Shown one piece after another: positions 15,815 through 23,626 of a stretch of 27,249 nt of DNA. Location: contig CAAGII010000139.1 of assembly GCA_900769875.1 (NCBI GenBank), positions 1 to 27,249 of the forward strand, written 5' to 3'. A model generated the notes under the pieces. That model was given only the letters and a program-made list of their open reading frames with translations. It searched no databases and was not told the DNA's origin. Numbering within the stretch: the stretch's first letter is position 1; the number at the start of each line of letters is the position of its first letter. The translations under genes and the position numbers were made by a program. The stretch is from Clostridia bacterium. Lineage in GTDB: Bacteria > Bacillota > Clostridia > Christensenellales > Aristaeellaceae.

Positions 15815-18800
15815 TTGAGCGATTTACATCATGATGAAAACCTGCAGGCGGGCGGAAACGCCCCCGCAGTAACGGAAGGACAGCAGGATCAGCAGCCGAC
15901 CAGGGTTGTGCCTGCCGCCAGCGACACAGATGACCGTCCCGCTCCCAGGCGTCGCCGCAGCGGCGCTGGACGCAGCGTTGATCCGGAAGCGGCCGCGCCG
16001 CGCGCAAGGGCTGAAACGCGGGTGAACGCGACTTCCCGCCCCAGTCAGGCAGTGCCCCGCCCCGGCGCAATGAACCGATTGAACCGGGACATGCCCGAGC
16101 TGGACGAAGCCTCCTCTGCGTCCGGTCAACCCCGCCGCCCCGTGAGCGCGCCGGGATACACGCAGCGCCGTCCTCTTGGACAGACTGGCGCTGCGGAGGA
16201 TTCCGAGCGCATCGTCCGCGGTGACGACGAGATGACCGAGGAGGAGTATCAGGCGATTTCCGCTGCGGGCAGCAGCCGTCGCCCGCAGGGCAGCGGCATT
16301 CGCCGTGCCGGAAGCCAGCTGGTTTCCGACGAGGTGCTCAGAGAAGTCACGGGCGAGAGAAGGGCCGTTGCGCACGACCTCAAGCGCCCCCGCGCGCGCC
16401 GCGTGGAGGACGCGATGGAAGCGGCCAATTACGACGCGATGGTCGAGGGCGGCGCCGAGCCGTCCCGCAGGCCTGTCAACCGCGCGCTTGTGGCGGTGGT
16501 CGCGGGCGTGCTGGTGCTGGCGCTGATCGTGCTGGGACTGCTTCTCATCCCGAATGACGATCCCACTGTGTTGGGGTCCTTCAAGCGCGCGCTCACCGGC
16601 GCCGAACAGCAGAGCAGCGCGCCCAAAGCAGCCGTGCTGGACTTCTCTGCCGCGCTGACCGAGGGCACTGCGCCCATGTCGGTGCAGTTCACCCTGACCA
16701 CCAACCGCTACGCGGAGTCTGTTCGCGTGGTCAATGAATCGGACGAGCCGCTTTCTGCCACGCCCATCCGCATCGACAACGCGGATACGGTGATCTGGAT
16801 GCTCACCGCAGCCATCAGCGAGCCGTATCATGGCCGTGTGCAGGCGCAGGTGCAGGAGGGCGGACAGTGGAGCAGCTCCGGCCGCAGCCTGACGCTGAAG
16901 GTGAATCCCGCGCTCGCCGCCTCTCAGGCGCCCGAAGCGACCGCCGAGCCGACTGCCGAACCCACTGCTGAACCCACTTCCGAACCGACTGCCGAGCCTG
17001 TCGTAGCGATTGCGGAAGCAACGGAGGTGCCGGTGGAGGCGACCATGGAGCCCGTTTCCGAGACGCTTGCGCCCGTGTCCAAGCCTGAGGCGACGGAGAC
17101 TCCCCTGCAGGAGACTGCTGCGCCGACCCCAACCATGATGACGACGCCCGTGCCCACCATGATCCCCATGGAGGGCTTTGAGGAGCTGATCGTGGACGAT
17201 ATCGGCGATGAGCCTGTGCTGCCCGATGAGTGGAACGACACGCCCGCGGATGACGAGTGGAACGACATGCCCACGGACGATGAACCCTATCTGATTGACC
17301 TTGGCGAGGGCGAGCCTCTTGATGCGCTCGAGGGCGGGGAGGATTCCGCCGCAGCGACTGCCGAGCCCGAGGAAACCGACGATCTTGCGGGCGAAGAGAA
17401 TGTGGGCAGTCTGCCGCTGCCCGAGGTGACTGCCGAGCCCGCCGCTACCGAGGCGCCCCGTCTGCTGGTGGCCGAGGCCTGCGAGGACGCTGATCCGTCG
17501 CTTTTGGCCAATGTGGCGGTGTACAACAACAGCGGCAAGAAGCTTTCCTCCTACAGCCGAGACGTGGGCGACGTGCTGAACCTGCCTGTGGGCGACGCGT
17601 ATCTCATCAAGCCCTTCGGCGTGCTGACCTTCCGGGGCAATGCCTCCCGCCAGAACGCGGCGGTGGGCAATGTGGGCGAGCGGCTGGATGACCTGAGCAT
17701 CCTGTGGCAGGTCAAGACCGGCAGCATCAAGTCCTCGGAAAACAAGTATTACTACGGTGTGGATTGGACCGGTCAGGCGGCCATCGTCAAGTGGCCCAAG
17801 GAGGTCCGCGCCGCCAGCAACATGAAGGACTCCAAGAAGGACAAGACCGGTCTGCGCGAGGTGATTGTCGCCGCAAACGACGGTAATATCTACTTCCTTG
17901 ATCTGGAAAACGGCGAAGCGACCCGCGCCGCGCTGGAGGTCGGGTATCCGATGCACGGTACGCCCAGCATCCATACCCTTGGCTTCCCGCTGATGACGGT
18001 CGGCCAGTTCGCCCGCAAGATGGCGGGCAATCCCAACGGCTCCATCGGATTGAGGTTCTATAACCTGCTCAACCAGAAGCAGATGTACATGATCAACGGC
18101 ATCGGCAAGGAGTACAACCCGCCGTATTCCGTGGGTTCGTTTGAAACCTCCGCGCTGATTGACGCCGCTGCCGACGCGCTGGTCGCGGTGGGCACCAACG
18201 GCGTGCTCTACCTTGCGGATCTGAACACCAGGTTTGACAAGAACGCGGTGGAGCTGACCATCAAGCCCGAGCTGACCGCGATGACCTCTACCATCAAAAA
18301 GCAGACCGCCAAATACGCCGCTGTGGAATCCTCCATGGCGATGTATGGCAGCTACGTATTCTACGCCGACATGCAGGGTATCCTGCGCTGTGTGGATACC
18401 ACCACCATGACGGTGGTGTGGGCGGTGGATACCGGCGACTCCGTGGAAGCCGCCATCGCGCTGGATATGGATGACGACGGCGAATTGTGGCTCTACACGG
18501 CCAACGAGCTGTCCATCCGCAGCAAGGGCGACAGCATGGTGCGCTGCTACAACGCCATGACCGGCGAACTCCGCTGGGAGACCGGGCTGGGCGTCGCCAA
18601 GAGCAAGAAGATTACCTATACGCTGGGCGTGAAGGCGTCCCCGGTCGTCGGCCAGAACGGGCTGGACGATCTGGTGTACTTCACCGTCAGCGGCCTGAGC
18701 GCCGCAGGCGCTGAGGAGCTGGGGCTTGGCAGCGAGGTCGTGCCCTCCGCCCTGCTGGCGATGGACAAGATCACCGGCGAGATTGCCTGGAGCATGCCCA

Positions 18801-19039
18801 TGCAGAGCTACACCTACTCCTCGCCCGTAGCCGTGTACAATGAATACGGCAAGGGATGGATTGTGCAGGCGGCCTCTGACGGCCATGTGTACCTGCTGGA
18901 TGGCGTGAGCGGCGAGCTCGTGAACGAGCTGACGCTTGACGGTACCATTGCCGCGTCTCCTGCGGTCTATGGCAACATCATGGTGCTGTCCACCACCGGC
19001 AAGAACACCTCGTACATCTACGGCATTGTGCTGGACTAA
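15815..19039 (+). CDS. Large membrane-anchored PQQ-type beta-propeller protein with low-complexity linkers
   Basis: A 1074-residue protein. Residues 1-222 are cytoplasmic, disordered and Arg/Pro/Ser-rich. One transmembrane helix spans about 225-246 (VVAGVLVLALIVLGLLLIP). An Ig-like extracellular domain follows at about 270-365. An acidic/Pro/Thr linker (about 366-560) contains TAEP and DEWND repeats. Residues about 600-1074 are propeller blades with BamB/PQQ-like pieces: DGNIYFLDLENGE, GILRCVDTTTMTVVWAVDTG, DGHVYLLDGVSGEL. The topology, single TM with propeller outside, suggests binding of wall polymer or protein partners. No catalytic site was recognised. TTG 15815 is the start, 8 bases after AAAGGAG (15800-15806); no nearby in-frame ATG exists. 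It is flanked by its own promoter and terminator. Confidence 0.88.
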   Translation: MSDLHHDENLQAGGNAPAVTEGQQDQQPTRVVPAASDTDDRPAPRRRRSGAGRSVDPEAAAPRARAETRVNATSRPSQAVPRPGAMNRLNRDMPELDEASSASGQPRRPVSAPGYTQRRPLGQTGAAEDSERIVRGDDEMTEEEYQAISAAGSSRRPQGSGIRRAGSQLVSDEVLREVTGERRAVAHDLKRPRARRVEDAMEAANYDAMVEGGAEPSRRPVNRALVAVVAGVLVLALIVLGLLLIPNDDPTVLGSFKRALTGAEQQSSAPKAAVLDFSAALTEGTAPMSVQFTLTTNRYAESVRVVNESDEPLSATPIRIDNADTVIWMLTAAISEPYHGRVQAQVQEGGQWSSSGRSLTLKVNPALAASQAPEATAEPTAEPTAEPTSEPTAEPVVAIAEATEVPVEATMEPVSETLAPVSKPEATETPLQETAAPTPTMMTTPVPTMIPMEGFEELIVDDIGDEPVLPDEWNDTPADDEWNDMPTDDEPYLIDLGEGEPLDALEGGEDSAAATAEPEETDDLAGEENVGSLPLPEVTAEPAATEAPRLLVAEACEDADPSLLANVAVYNNSGKKLSSYSRDVGDVLNLPVGDAYLIKPFGVLTFRGNASRQNAAVGNVGERLDDLSILWQVKTGSIKSSENKYYYGVDWTGQAAIVKWPKEVRAASNMKDSKKDKTGLREVIVAANDGNIYFLDLENGEATRAALEVGYPMHGTPSIHTLGFPLMTVGQFARKMAGNPNGSIGLRFYNLLNQKQMYMINGIGKEYNPPYSVGSFETSALIDAAADALVAVGTNGVLYLADLNTRFDKNAVELTIKPELTAMTSTIKKQTAKYAAVESSMAMYGSYVFYADMQGILRCVDTTTMTVVWAVDTGDSVEAAIALDMDDDGELWLYTANELSIRSKGDSMVRCYNAMTGELRWETGLGVAKSKKITYTLGVKASPVVGQNGLDDLVYFTVSGLSAAGAEELGLGSEVVPSALLAMDKITGEIAWSMPMQSYTYSSPVAVYNEYGKGWIVQAASDGHVYLLDGVSGELVNELTLDGTIAASPAVYGNIMVLSTTGKNTSYIYGIVLD
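16940..16999 (+). repeat. Five 12-bp tandem repeats encoding Thr-Ala/Ser-Glu-Pro
   Basis: Five in-frame 12-bp units encode TAEP, TAEP, TAEP, TSEP, TAEP in the extracellular linker of the propeller protein. Synonymous differences between units show that they are not recent exact duplications. Such Thr/Pro/Glu linkers commonly span the cell wall. Confidence 0.85.
17225..17278 (+). repeat. Two 27-bp tandem repeats encoding an acidic nonapeptide
   Basis: The units 17225-17251 and 17252-17278 encode DEWNDTPAD and DEWNDMPTD, and a third partial unit (DEP) follows. The repeated Asp/Glu/Asn pattern could bind divalent cations, but no canonical EF-hand or calcium motif is complete. Confidence 0.8.
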
Positions 19040-19053
19040 CGCTGATTCACGTG

Positions 19054-19090
19054 CGCCCGTCCGCTGGATCTCCCGGCGGGCGGGTGTTTT
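19054..19090 (+). terminator. Rho-independent terminator after the propeller gene
   Basis: A 12-bp stem (19056-19067 with 19073-19084, two G-U pairs) with a five-base loop is followed by TGTTTT (19085-19090). It lies 16 bases after the stop codon. Confidence 0.85.
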
Positions 19091-19114
19091 GAAGGGCGGA
19101 AGGGAGCGGACGGA

Positions 19115-19444
19115 ATGATCCTGTCATTTCCTGATATGGAGGAAGCGGTGCTGCCGCGCTTCAAGGGCGGCGAGGGCGCAATGCGTGCCTGCATGACCTT
19201 TGACGGGCTGAACCGTATATTACGCGGCAGGCTTGGCAAGCATGACACGGTAGGGCTGCATGCGCATGAGGACTCCAGCGAAATCATTTTTGTTGCGCAG
19301 GGCGTGGCACGTGTGCTGATGGACGGCGCGGAGGAGCTGGTACCTGCCGGCTGCGCGCACTATTGCCCCAAGGGGCATACGCACAGCGTGTCAAACGGCG
19401 GCGAGGAAGAGCTGGTCTTCTATGCGGTGGTGCCCATGCAGTGA
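19115..19444 (+). CDS. Small cupin-domain protein
   Basis: A 109-residue single-domain cupin. Motif 1 is His49, His51 and Glu56 (GLHAHEDSSEIIFVAQG). Motif 2 is PKGHTHSVSN, with the second metal-binding His. The metal-binding residues of a classic cupin are therefore present, so an isomerase, dioxygenase or sugar-binding role is possible; the substrate is unknown. ATG 19115 follows AAGGGAG (19100-19106) by 8 bases. No separate promoter was seen in the 24 bases after the preceding terminator, so its transcription start is unresolved. It is the first gene of a co-directional group with a Cys-rich protein, LysR and GH105. Confidence 0.9.
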   Translation: MILSFPDMEEAVLPRFKGGEGAMRACMTFDGLNRILRGRLGKHDTVGLHAHEDSSEIIFVAQGVARVLMDGAEELVPAGCAHYCPKGHTHSVSNGGEEELVFYAVVPMQ

Positions 19445-19458
19445 AGGAGGAATCGGGT

Positions 19459-19845
19459 TTGGACAGGCATGATTGCTCCGCCTGCGGAGGCTGCGGGCAA
19501 GGCGGCGGCTGCAATGGCTGTGGCGGCTGCGGACACGGCGGCGTGCTGACGCTGACGCACGTGCAGTTGAACGTGCTTGCGCGCTTTGCGGTGATGCCCT
19601 TCTATCCTGCCGGGTACCAGTTGCCGCACGATGACCCGACATGCCTTGACTTTTCGATGGAGGAGCAGGACGCGCTGCGTGCGCTGGTTGCGATGGGGCT
19701 GCTGTCCAGCGACCCGTTTGAGCCCATTTCCGGCGCGGACCTGAGCGCCTATGCGGGCTTTCGCCTGCATGGCAGCGTGGCGCTGACAAAGCGCGGCCAG
19801 CAGGTCGTCGAGCTGATGGATGTGCAGGGCATCGACGAGGACTGA
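19459..19845 (+). CDS. Cysteine-rich protein with two CxxCxxC triads and a winged-helix-like domain
   Basis: A 128-residue protein starting at TTG 19459, 8 bases after AAGGAGG (19444-19450), which overlaps the cupin stop. The N-terminus has six cysteines in two identical triads, Cys6-9-12 and Cys18-21-24, each embedded in Gly (CSACGGCG, CNGCGGCG), plus His4 and His26. This spacing suits metal or Fe-S binding. The remaining about 95 residues contain two helical stretches and end in VALTKRGQQVVELM. That pattern resembles the wing and last helix of winged-helix regulators, so a metal-responsive regulator or adaptor is possible. No named family is recognised. The unusual start codon and its placement are supported by the ribosome site. 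Confidence 0.78.
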   Translation: MDRHDCSACGGCGQGGGCNGCGGCGHGGVLTLTHVQLNVLARFAVMPFYPAGYQLPHDDPTCLDFSMEEQDALRALVAMGLLSSDPFEPISGADLSAYAGFRLHGSVALTKRGQQVVELMDVQGIDED

Positions 19846-19866
19846 AGCGCGGGGAGGGATCGGGCC

Positions 19867-20808
19867 ATGACGCTGCAGCAGCTGGAATACATCGTCGCCA
19901 TCGCGGAGACGGGCAGCTTGAACAAGGCGGCGGAGCAGCTCTATGTTTCGCAGCCGAGCCTTTCCAGCGCGGTGAAGGAGCTGGAGAAGGAGCTGGGCAT
20001 CACGGTGTTTCATCGCTCCGCGCGCGGCGTGTCGCTCACGGCGGACGGCGCGGAGCTGCTTCCCTACGCGCGCCAGGTGTTGACGCAGTACGAAACGCTG
20101 CGCGACCGCTTTGCCGCGCCCGGCGCGAGGAAGAAGAAATTCGGCGTATCCACCCAGCATTATTCCTTTGCCGTGAAGGCGTTTGTGGAAATGGTAAAGG
20201 ACTTCGGCACGGCGGATTATGAGTTCGCCATCCGCGAAACGCGCACGCAGGAGGTCATCCACGACGTGGCCACCATGTCCAGCGAGGTGGGCGTGCTCTA
20301 CCTGTCCGACTTCAACAGGCCCGTGCTGACCAAGCTGCTGGCGACGAACGACCTGGAGTTTCATCCGCTGTGCCGCTGTCAGGCGTTTGTGTACCTGTGG
20401 CGCGGGCATCCGCTGGCGGGGCAGACAGCGATCACCTTCGCGGAGCTGGCGGATTATCCGTGCCTGTCCTTTGAGCAGGGCGGCAGCGCTTCGTTTTACT
20501 TTGCCGAGGAAATCCTCACCACCAAGGAATATCCGCGCACCATTCACACCACCGACAGGGCGACCAACCTCAACCTCATGGTGGCGCTCAATGCCTATAC
20601 GCTCTGCTCCGGCGTGATCAGCGAGGAGCTGAACGGTACGGATTATGTGGCGGTTCCCTTTCTGGCGGATGAGGATAACCGCAACGCGGTGATGGAAATC
20701 GGCTACCTGAGCAAGAAGAATTATACCCTCTCCGAGCTGGGCCAGTGCTATGTGCGCGAGCTTCGCGCCTATCTGCAGGCGCAGCCGGTGGAGATTGTGC
20801 AAGCGTAA
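19867..20808 (+). CDS. LysR-family transcriptional regulator
   Basis: A 313-residue protein. The N-terminal winged helix is typical: LEYIVAIAETGSLNKAAEQL, VSQPSLSSAVKELEKELG, then FHRSARGVSLTADG. The linker helix leads into a two-lobed effector-binding domain (about residues 90-300). LysR proteins bind DNA as tetramers and usually activate a nearby gene when bound to a pathway metabolite. Here the regulator is co-directional with, and directly upstream of, a GH105 gene, so uronic-acid breakdown products are a plausible but unproven ligand. ATG 19867 follows GGGGAGGG (19851-19858). The stop codon lies in a 9-bp tandem duplication that gives a second in-frame stop. Confidence 0.93.
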   Translation: MTLQQLEYIVAIAETGSLNKAAEQLYVSQPSLSSAVKELEKELGITVFHRSARGVSLTADGAELLPYARQVLTQYETLRDRFAAPGARKKKFGVSTQHYSFAVKAFVEMVKDFGTADYEFAIRETRTQEVIHDVATMSSEVGVLYLSDFNRPVLTKLLATNDLEFHPLCRCQAFVYLWRGHPLAGQTAITFAELADYPCLSFEQGGSASFYFAEEILTTKEYPRTIHTTDRATNLNLMVALNAYTLCSGVISEELNGTDYVAVPFLADEDNRNAVMEIGYLSKKNYTLSELGQCYVRELRAYLQAQPVEIVQA

Positions 20809-20862
20809 CAAGCGTAACAAGCAGGGAGGCTCCCCTGTGAAATACAAAGGAGGATCAGTCGG

Positions 20863-21966
20863 ATGGACGTGACACTGCGCGGCAAGACGCCGCTTACCTA
20901 TGCCCGCGAGGCATGTGACATGATGATGCGCCGCTGGGAGGCGGAGGAGCTGCCGCCTAAGCATCATTTCCACTATCATCAGGGCGTGTTCCTTTCTGGG
21001 ATGGAAAAGACCTTCAGGCTCTGCGGCGATGAGCGTTACATGACCTATATCCAGCGCTGGGTGGATTCCATCATCAATGAGGATGGCAACATTACCTCCT
21101 TCAACCCCGGGCAGATGGATGACCTGCAGCCCGGTATCCTGCTCTTCCCCCTGCTCGAGCGTACGGGTGACTGGCGCTATCGTGCCGCGCTGGACACCAT
21201 CGCGTATTACCTGGAACGCAATCCCACCTGTGACAACGGCGGCTTCTGGCACAAGGCGTGGTACCGCTACCAGATGTGGCTGGACGGACTGTACATGGGC
21301 GGGCCGTTCATGGCGCAGTACGGCGCTGCGTTTGACCGCCCGGCGCTGCTTGATCAGTGTGTGCGTCAGGCGCAGCTGATGGAAAAGGTCACCCGCGATG
21401 AAAAAACCGGCCTGTGGTACCATGCGTGGGATGAGAAGCGCCATGTCGCGTGGGCGGACAGGGAAACGGGACGCGCGCCGGAATTCTGGGGCCGCAGCAT
21501 GGGCTGGGTGCCCGTTGCGCTGCTGGATGAGCTGGACTTTATGCCTGAGGAGCGGGCGGAGGATCGCGCCGAGCTTGCGCGCATCGCGTGTGAGCTGCTC
21601 ACGGCGCTGCTTCCGTATCAGGACGCGGAAACGGGCATGTGGTATCAGGTGGTGGATAAGGGCGATCGTGAGGACAACTGGCTGGAAAGCAGCTGCACCT
21701 GCCTGTATGTGGCGGGTCTGATGAAGGCCGTCCGCCTTGGCCTGATGGATCAAGCGGTGCTTGACGCCGCGTGGAAGGGCTACGAGGGCGTGATTAGCCA
21801 CCTTGGCTATGATGAGCAGGGCGTGCAGATCAGCGGCGTGTGCGTGGGCACGGGCGTGGGCGATTACCAGCACTACATCCATCGTCCCACCAGCACCAAC
21901 GACCTGCATGGCGTGGGCGCGTACCTCATCATGTGCACCGAGGTTGCGCAGACCATGGGTTGCTGA
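20863..21966 (+). CDS. GH105 unsaturated rhamnogalacturonyl/glucuronyl hydrolase (YteR/YesR type)
   Basis: A 367-residue (alpha/alpha)6-barrel enzyme with no signal peptide, so it is cytoplasmic. It cleaves the unsaturated uronic acid left at oligosaccharide ends by polysaccharide lyases. The signature MWLDGLYMGGPFMAQY contains Asp141, equivalent to the general acid/base of YteR. Other family segments are PTCDNGGFWHKAWYRYQ, FWGRSMGWVPVALLDEL and the C-terminal SSCTCLYVAGLMKAV. ATG 20863 follows AAAGGAGGA (20846-20854) by 8 bases. Absence of neighbouring lyases or transporters implies that substrate is delivered by genes elsewhere. A terminator follows. Confidence 0.94.
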   Translation: MDVTLRGKTPLTYAREACDMMMRRWEAEELPPKHHFHYHQGVFLSGMEKTFRLCGDERYMTYIQRWVDSIINEDGNITSFNPGQMDDLQPGILLFPLLERTGDWRYRAALDTIAYYLERNPTCDNGGFWHKAWYRYQMWLDGLYMGGPFMAQYGAAFDRPALLDQCVRQAQLMEKVTRDEKTGLWYHAWDEKRHVAWADRETGRAPEFWGRSMGWVPVALLDELDFMPEERAEDRAELARIACELLTALLPYQDAETGMWYQVVDKGDREDNWLESSCTCLYVAGLMKAVRLGLMDQAVLDAAWKGYEGVISHLGYDEQGVQISGVCVGTGVGDYQHYIHRPTSTNDLHGVGAYLIMCTEVAQTMGC

Positions 21967-21971
21967 ATGAC

Positions 21972-22006
21972 AAAACCGGCAGCACACACCATGCCGCCGG
22001 TTTTTT
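21972..22006. terminator. Bidirectional terminator between GH105 and cysK
   Basis: AAAACCGGC and GCCGGTTTT arms (21972-22006) surround a short loop, with one internal mismatch. The + strand reads into TTTTTT; the - strand reads into TTTT. It can serve both convergent genes. Confidence 0.85.
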
Positions 22007-22023
22007 ATATGCCGCCAAATGGT

Positions 22024-22956
22024 TTACTCCGCGTACAGCGCGGTGGAGAGATAACGATCCCCTGAGTCGGGCAGCAGCACCACAATGGTCTTGCCCTCGT
22101 TCTCCGGGCGCTTGGCGACCTCGACGGCTGCCCAGACCGCCGCGCCGGAGGAAATGCCCGCAAGGAAGCCCTCGGCATGGCCGATGGCGCGGCCGGTCGC
22201 GAACGCATCCTCGTTCTGCACAGGGATGATTTCGTCGTAGACCGTGGTATCAAGGGTGTCCGGCACAAAGCCCGCGCCGATGCCCTGAATCTTGTGCGCG
22301 CCGCTGACGCCACGGGTCAGCACGGGCGAGGAGGCGGGCTCGACGCCGATGACGCGAAGATCGCTCTTCTGCTCCTTCAGGAAGCGGCCTACGCCTGAAA
22401 TGGTGCCGCCGGTACCGATGCCCGCGACAAACACATCCACCTGCCCGTCTGTATCCGCCCAGATTTCCGGGCCGGTGTTGCCATAGTGCGCCTGAGGATT
22501 GGCGGGGTTCACAAACTGGCCGGGGATGAAGCTGTCCGGAATTTCCTTGGCCAGCTCCTGCGCCTTCGCGATTGCGCCGGGCATGCCCTTACTGCCCTCG
22601 CTCAGCACCAGCTCCGCGCCATAGGCCTTCATCAGCAGGCGGCGCTCCATGCTCATGCTGTCCGGCATGACGATGATGATGCGGTAGCCGCGCGCTGCCG
22701 CGACGCTCGCAAGGCCGATGCCCGTATTGCCGCTGGTTGGCTCGATGATGACGGAGCCCTTCTTCAGCACGCCGCGCTGCTCCGCGTCGTCGATCATGGC
22801 CTTTGCCACGCGGTCCTTCACGGAGCCTGCGGGATTGAAATACTCCAGCTTGGCAAGCAGCCGGGCTTTCAGGCCATACAGCTTCTCAAGATGCGTCAGC
22901 TCCAGCAGAGGGGTGCGGCCAATCAGCTGGTCGGCGGAAGTGTAAATACGGCTCAT
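22024..22956 (-). CDS. cysK: Cysteine synthase A (O-acetylserine sulfhydrylase)
   Basis: A 310-residue PLP enzyme that makes cysteine from O-acetylserine and sulfide. The PLP lysine is Lys47 in FNPAGSVKDR. The substrate loop is EPTSGNTGIGLA (72-83), and the phosphate-binding loop GTGGTISGVG is present. The C-terminus contains FLAGISSGAA and LLPDSGDRYLST. The length and all motifs match CysK rather than CysM. The ATG on the - strand (22954-22956) has AGGAGG 8 bases upstream (22965-22970). It has its own promoter and is divergent from an Rrf2 regulator. Confidence 0.97.
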   Translation of the reverse strand: MSRIYTSADQLIGRTPLLELTHLEKLYGLKARLLAKLEYFNPAGSVKDRVAKAMIDDAEQRGVLKKGSVIIEPTSGNTGIGLASVAAARGYRIIIVMPDSMSMERRLLMKAYGAELVLSEGSKGMPGAIAKAQELAKEIPDSFIPGQFVNPANPQAHYGNTGPEIWADTDGQVDVFVAGIGTGGTISGVGRFLKEQKSDLRVIGVEPASSPVLTRGVSGAHKIQGIGAGFVPDTLDTTVYDEIIPVQNEDAFATGRAIGHAEGFLAGISSGAAVWAAVEVAKRPENEGKTIVVLLPDSGDRYLSTALYAE

Positions 22957-23009
22957 GCAGAGCGCCTCCTTTTCGTGCCGCGCATGCTTCGGTGCGGCAT
23001 CTAATACCT

Positions 23010-23024
23010 ACCAATTCAATGGGT
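23010..23024. promoter_or_regulatory. Candidate Rrf2-type operator over the cysK transcription start
   Basis: On the - strand the 15-mer reads ACC-C-ATT-G-AAT-T-GGT, a dyad with six of seven paired positions matching. It begins about 8 bases downstream of the cysK -10 box (23032-23037), where a bound protein would block initiation. The divergent gene encodes an Rrf2 regulator, which makes it the obvious candidate ligand. Confidence 0.55.
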
Positions 23025-23031
23025 TGATGAG

Positions 23032-23060
23032 AGTATAGACCATGGCAGCCTGTTTGTCAA
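23032..23060 (-). promoter_or_regulatory. Promoter of cysK
   Basis: On the - strand, TTGACA (23060-23055) and TATACT (23037-23032) are separated by 17 bases. The leader to the cysK ATG is about 70 nt and includes a small TGCCGC/GCGGCA hairpin (22976-22999). Confidence 0.88.
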
Positions 23061-23109
23061 GCAGAAAATGGAAATTCTCCTTCCCGTGCGGGCGTCGGGC
23101 ATGCTGCGG

Positions 23110-23138
23110 TTGAAATCCTATCTGCCAAGTGGTATAAT
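23110..23138 (+). promoter_or_regulatory. Promoter of the Rrf2-apeB-cotH operon
   Basis: TTGAAA (23110-23115), 17 bases, TATAAT (23133-23138). The leader to the ATG at 23171 is about 26 nt. It lies about 50 bases from the divergent cysK promoter, so one regulator could cover both. Confidence 0.85.
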
Positions 23139-23170
23139 GGGTTATCCATGAAGCGCAAGGGGGGGAGTCC

Positions 23171-23626
23171 ATGCTTGTATCCACTCGCGGCCGCTATGCC
23201 CTGCGGGTCATGATTGACCTTGCGGAGCATCAGGCGGACGGCTACATTCCGCTCAAGGAAATCGCCGCGCGGCAGGGTATCTCGGAAAAATACCTCGAAA
23301 GCATCCTCAAGGCGCTGGTGCAGGAACGGCTCCTGATCGGCGTGCGCGGTAAGGGCGGCGGCTACCGGCTCTCCGCCTCGCCTGAGAGCTACACGGTGGG
23401 CAGCATCCTGCGCCTGACCGAGGGCGACCTCGCGCCCGTGGCATGCCTGCAGTGCGACGCGGAGGCATGTCCGCGCACGGAGGATTGCCGCACCCTGCCC
23501 ATGTGGCGGCGCTTTGACCGCATGGTGAACGACTTTTTCAATGGCATTACCCTGTACGAACTGATGCATGGCGGCGCTCCGCGACAGACGGAGGGCGCCA
23601 ATGAAGCTGGAGGCGGTTTGGAATGA
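23171..23626 (+). CDS. Rrf2-family transcriptional regulator (IscR/CymR-like)
   Basis: A 151-residue winged-helix protein. The family opening STRGRYALRVMIDLAEH and the recognition segment EIAARQGISEKYLESILKAL are clear, as is the wing VRGKGGGYRLS. The sensor region has cysteines 92, 95, 100 and 106 (ACLQC, CPRTEDC). That is close to the cluster cysteines of IscR, so [Fe-S] or thiol sensing is likely; the exact spacing differs. CymR-type members repress cysteine synthesis, and divergent pairing with cysK fits that role. ATG 23171 follows a GGGGGAG stretch (23161-23167). The stop overlaps the aminopeptidase start by 4 nt. Confidence 0.93.
   Translation: MLVSTRGRYALRVMIDLAEHQADGYIPLKEIAARQGISEKYLESILKALVQERLLIGVRGKGGGYRLSASPESYTVGSILRLTEGDLAPVACLQCDAEACPRTEDCRTLPMWRRFDRMVNDFFNGITLYELMHGGAPRQTEGANEAGGGLE

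Noticed and set aside
16940..16999. Short tandem repeats as a CRISPR array
   Set aside because: The units are 12 bp, contiguous, in frame and synonymous-variable; there are no spacers or cas genes.
15824..18886. 1020-residue minus-strand ORF opposite the propeller gene
   Set aside because: Antisense shadow without ribosome site or domains; the + strand has promoter, start, domains and terminator.
19420..21987. 855-residue minus-strand ORF across four + strand genes
   Set aside because: It spans LysR and GH105 genes with full motifs on the other strand and covers their boundaries, so it is a composition artefact.
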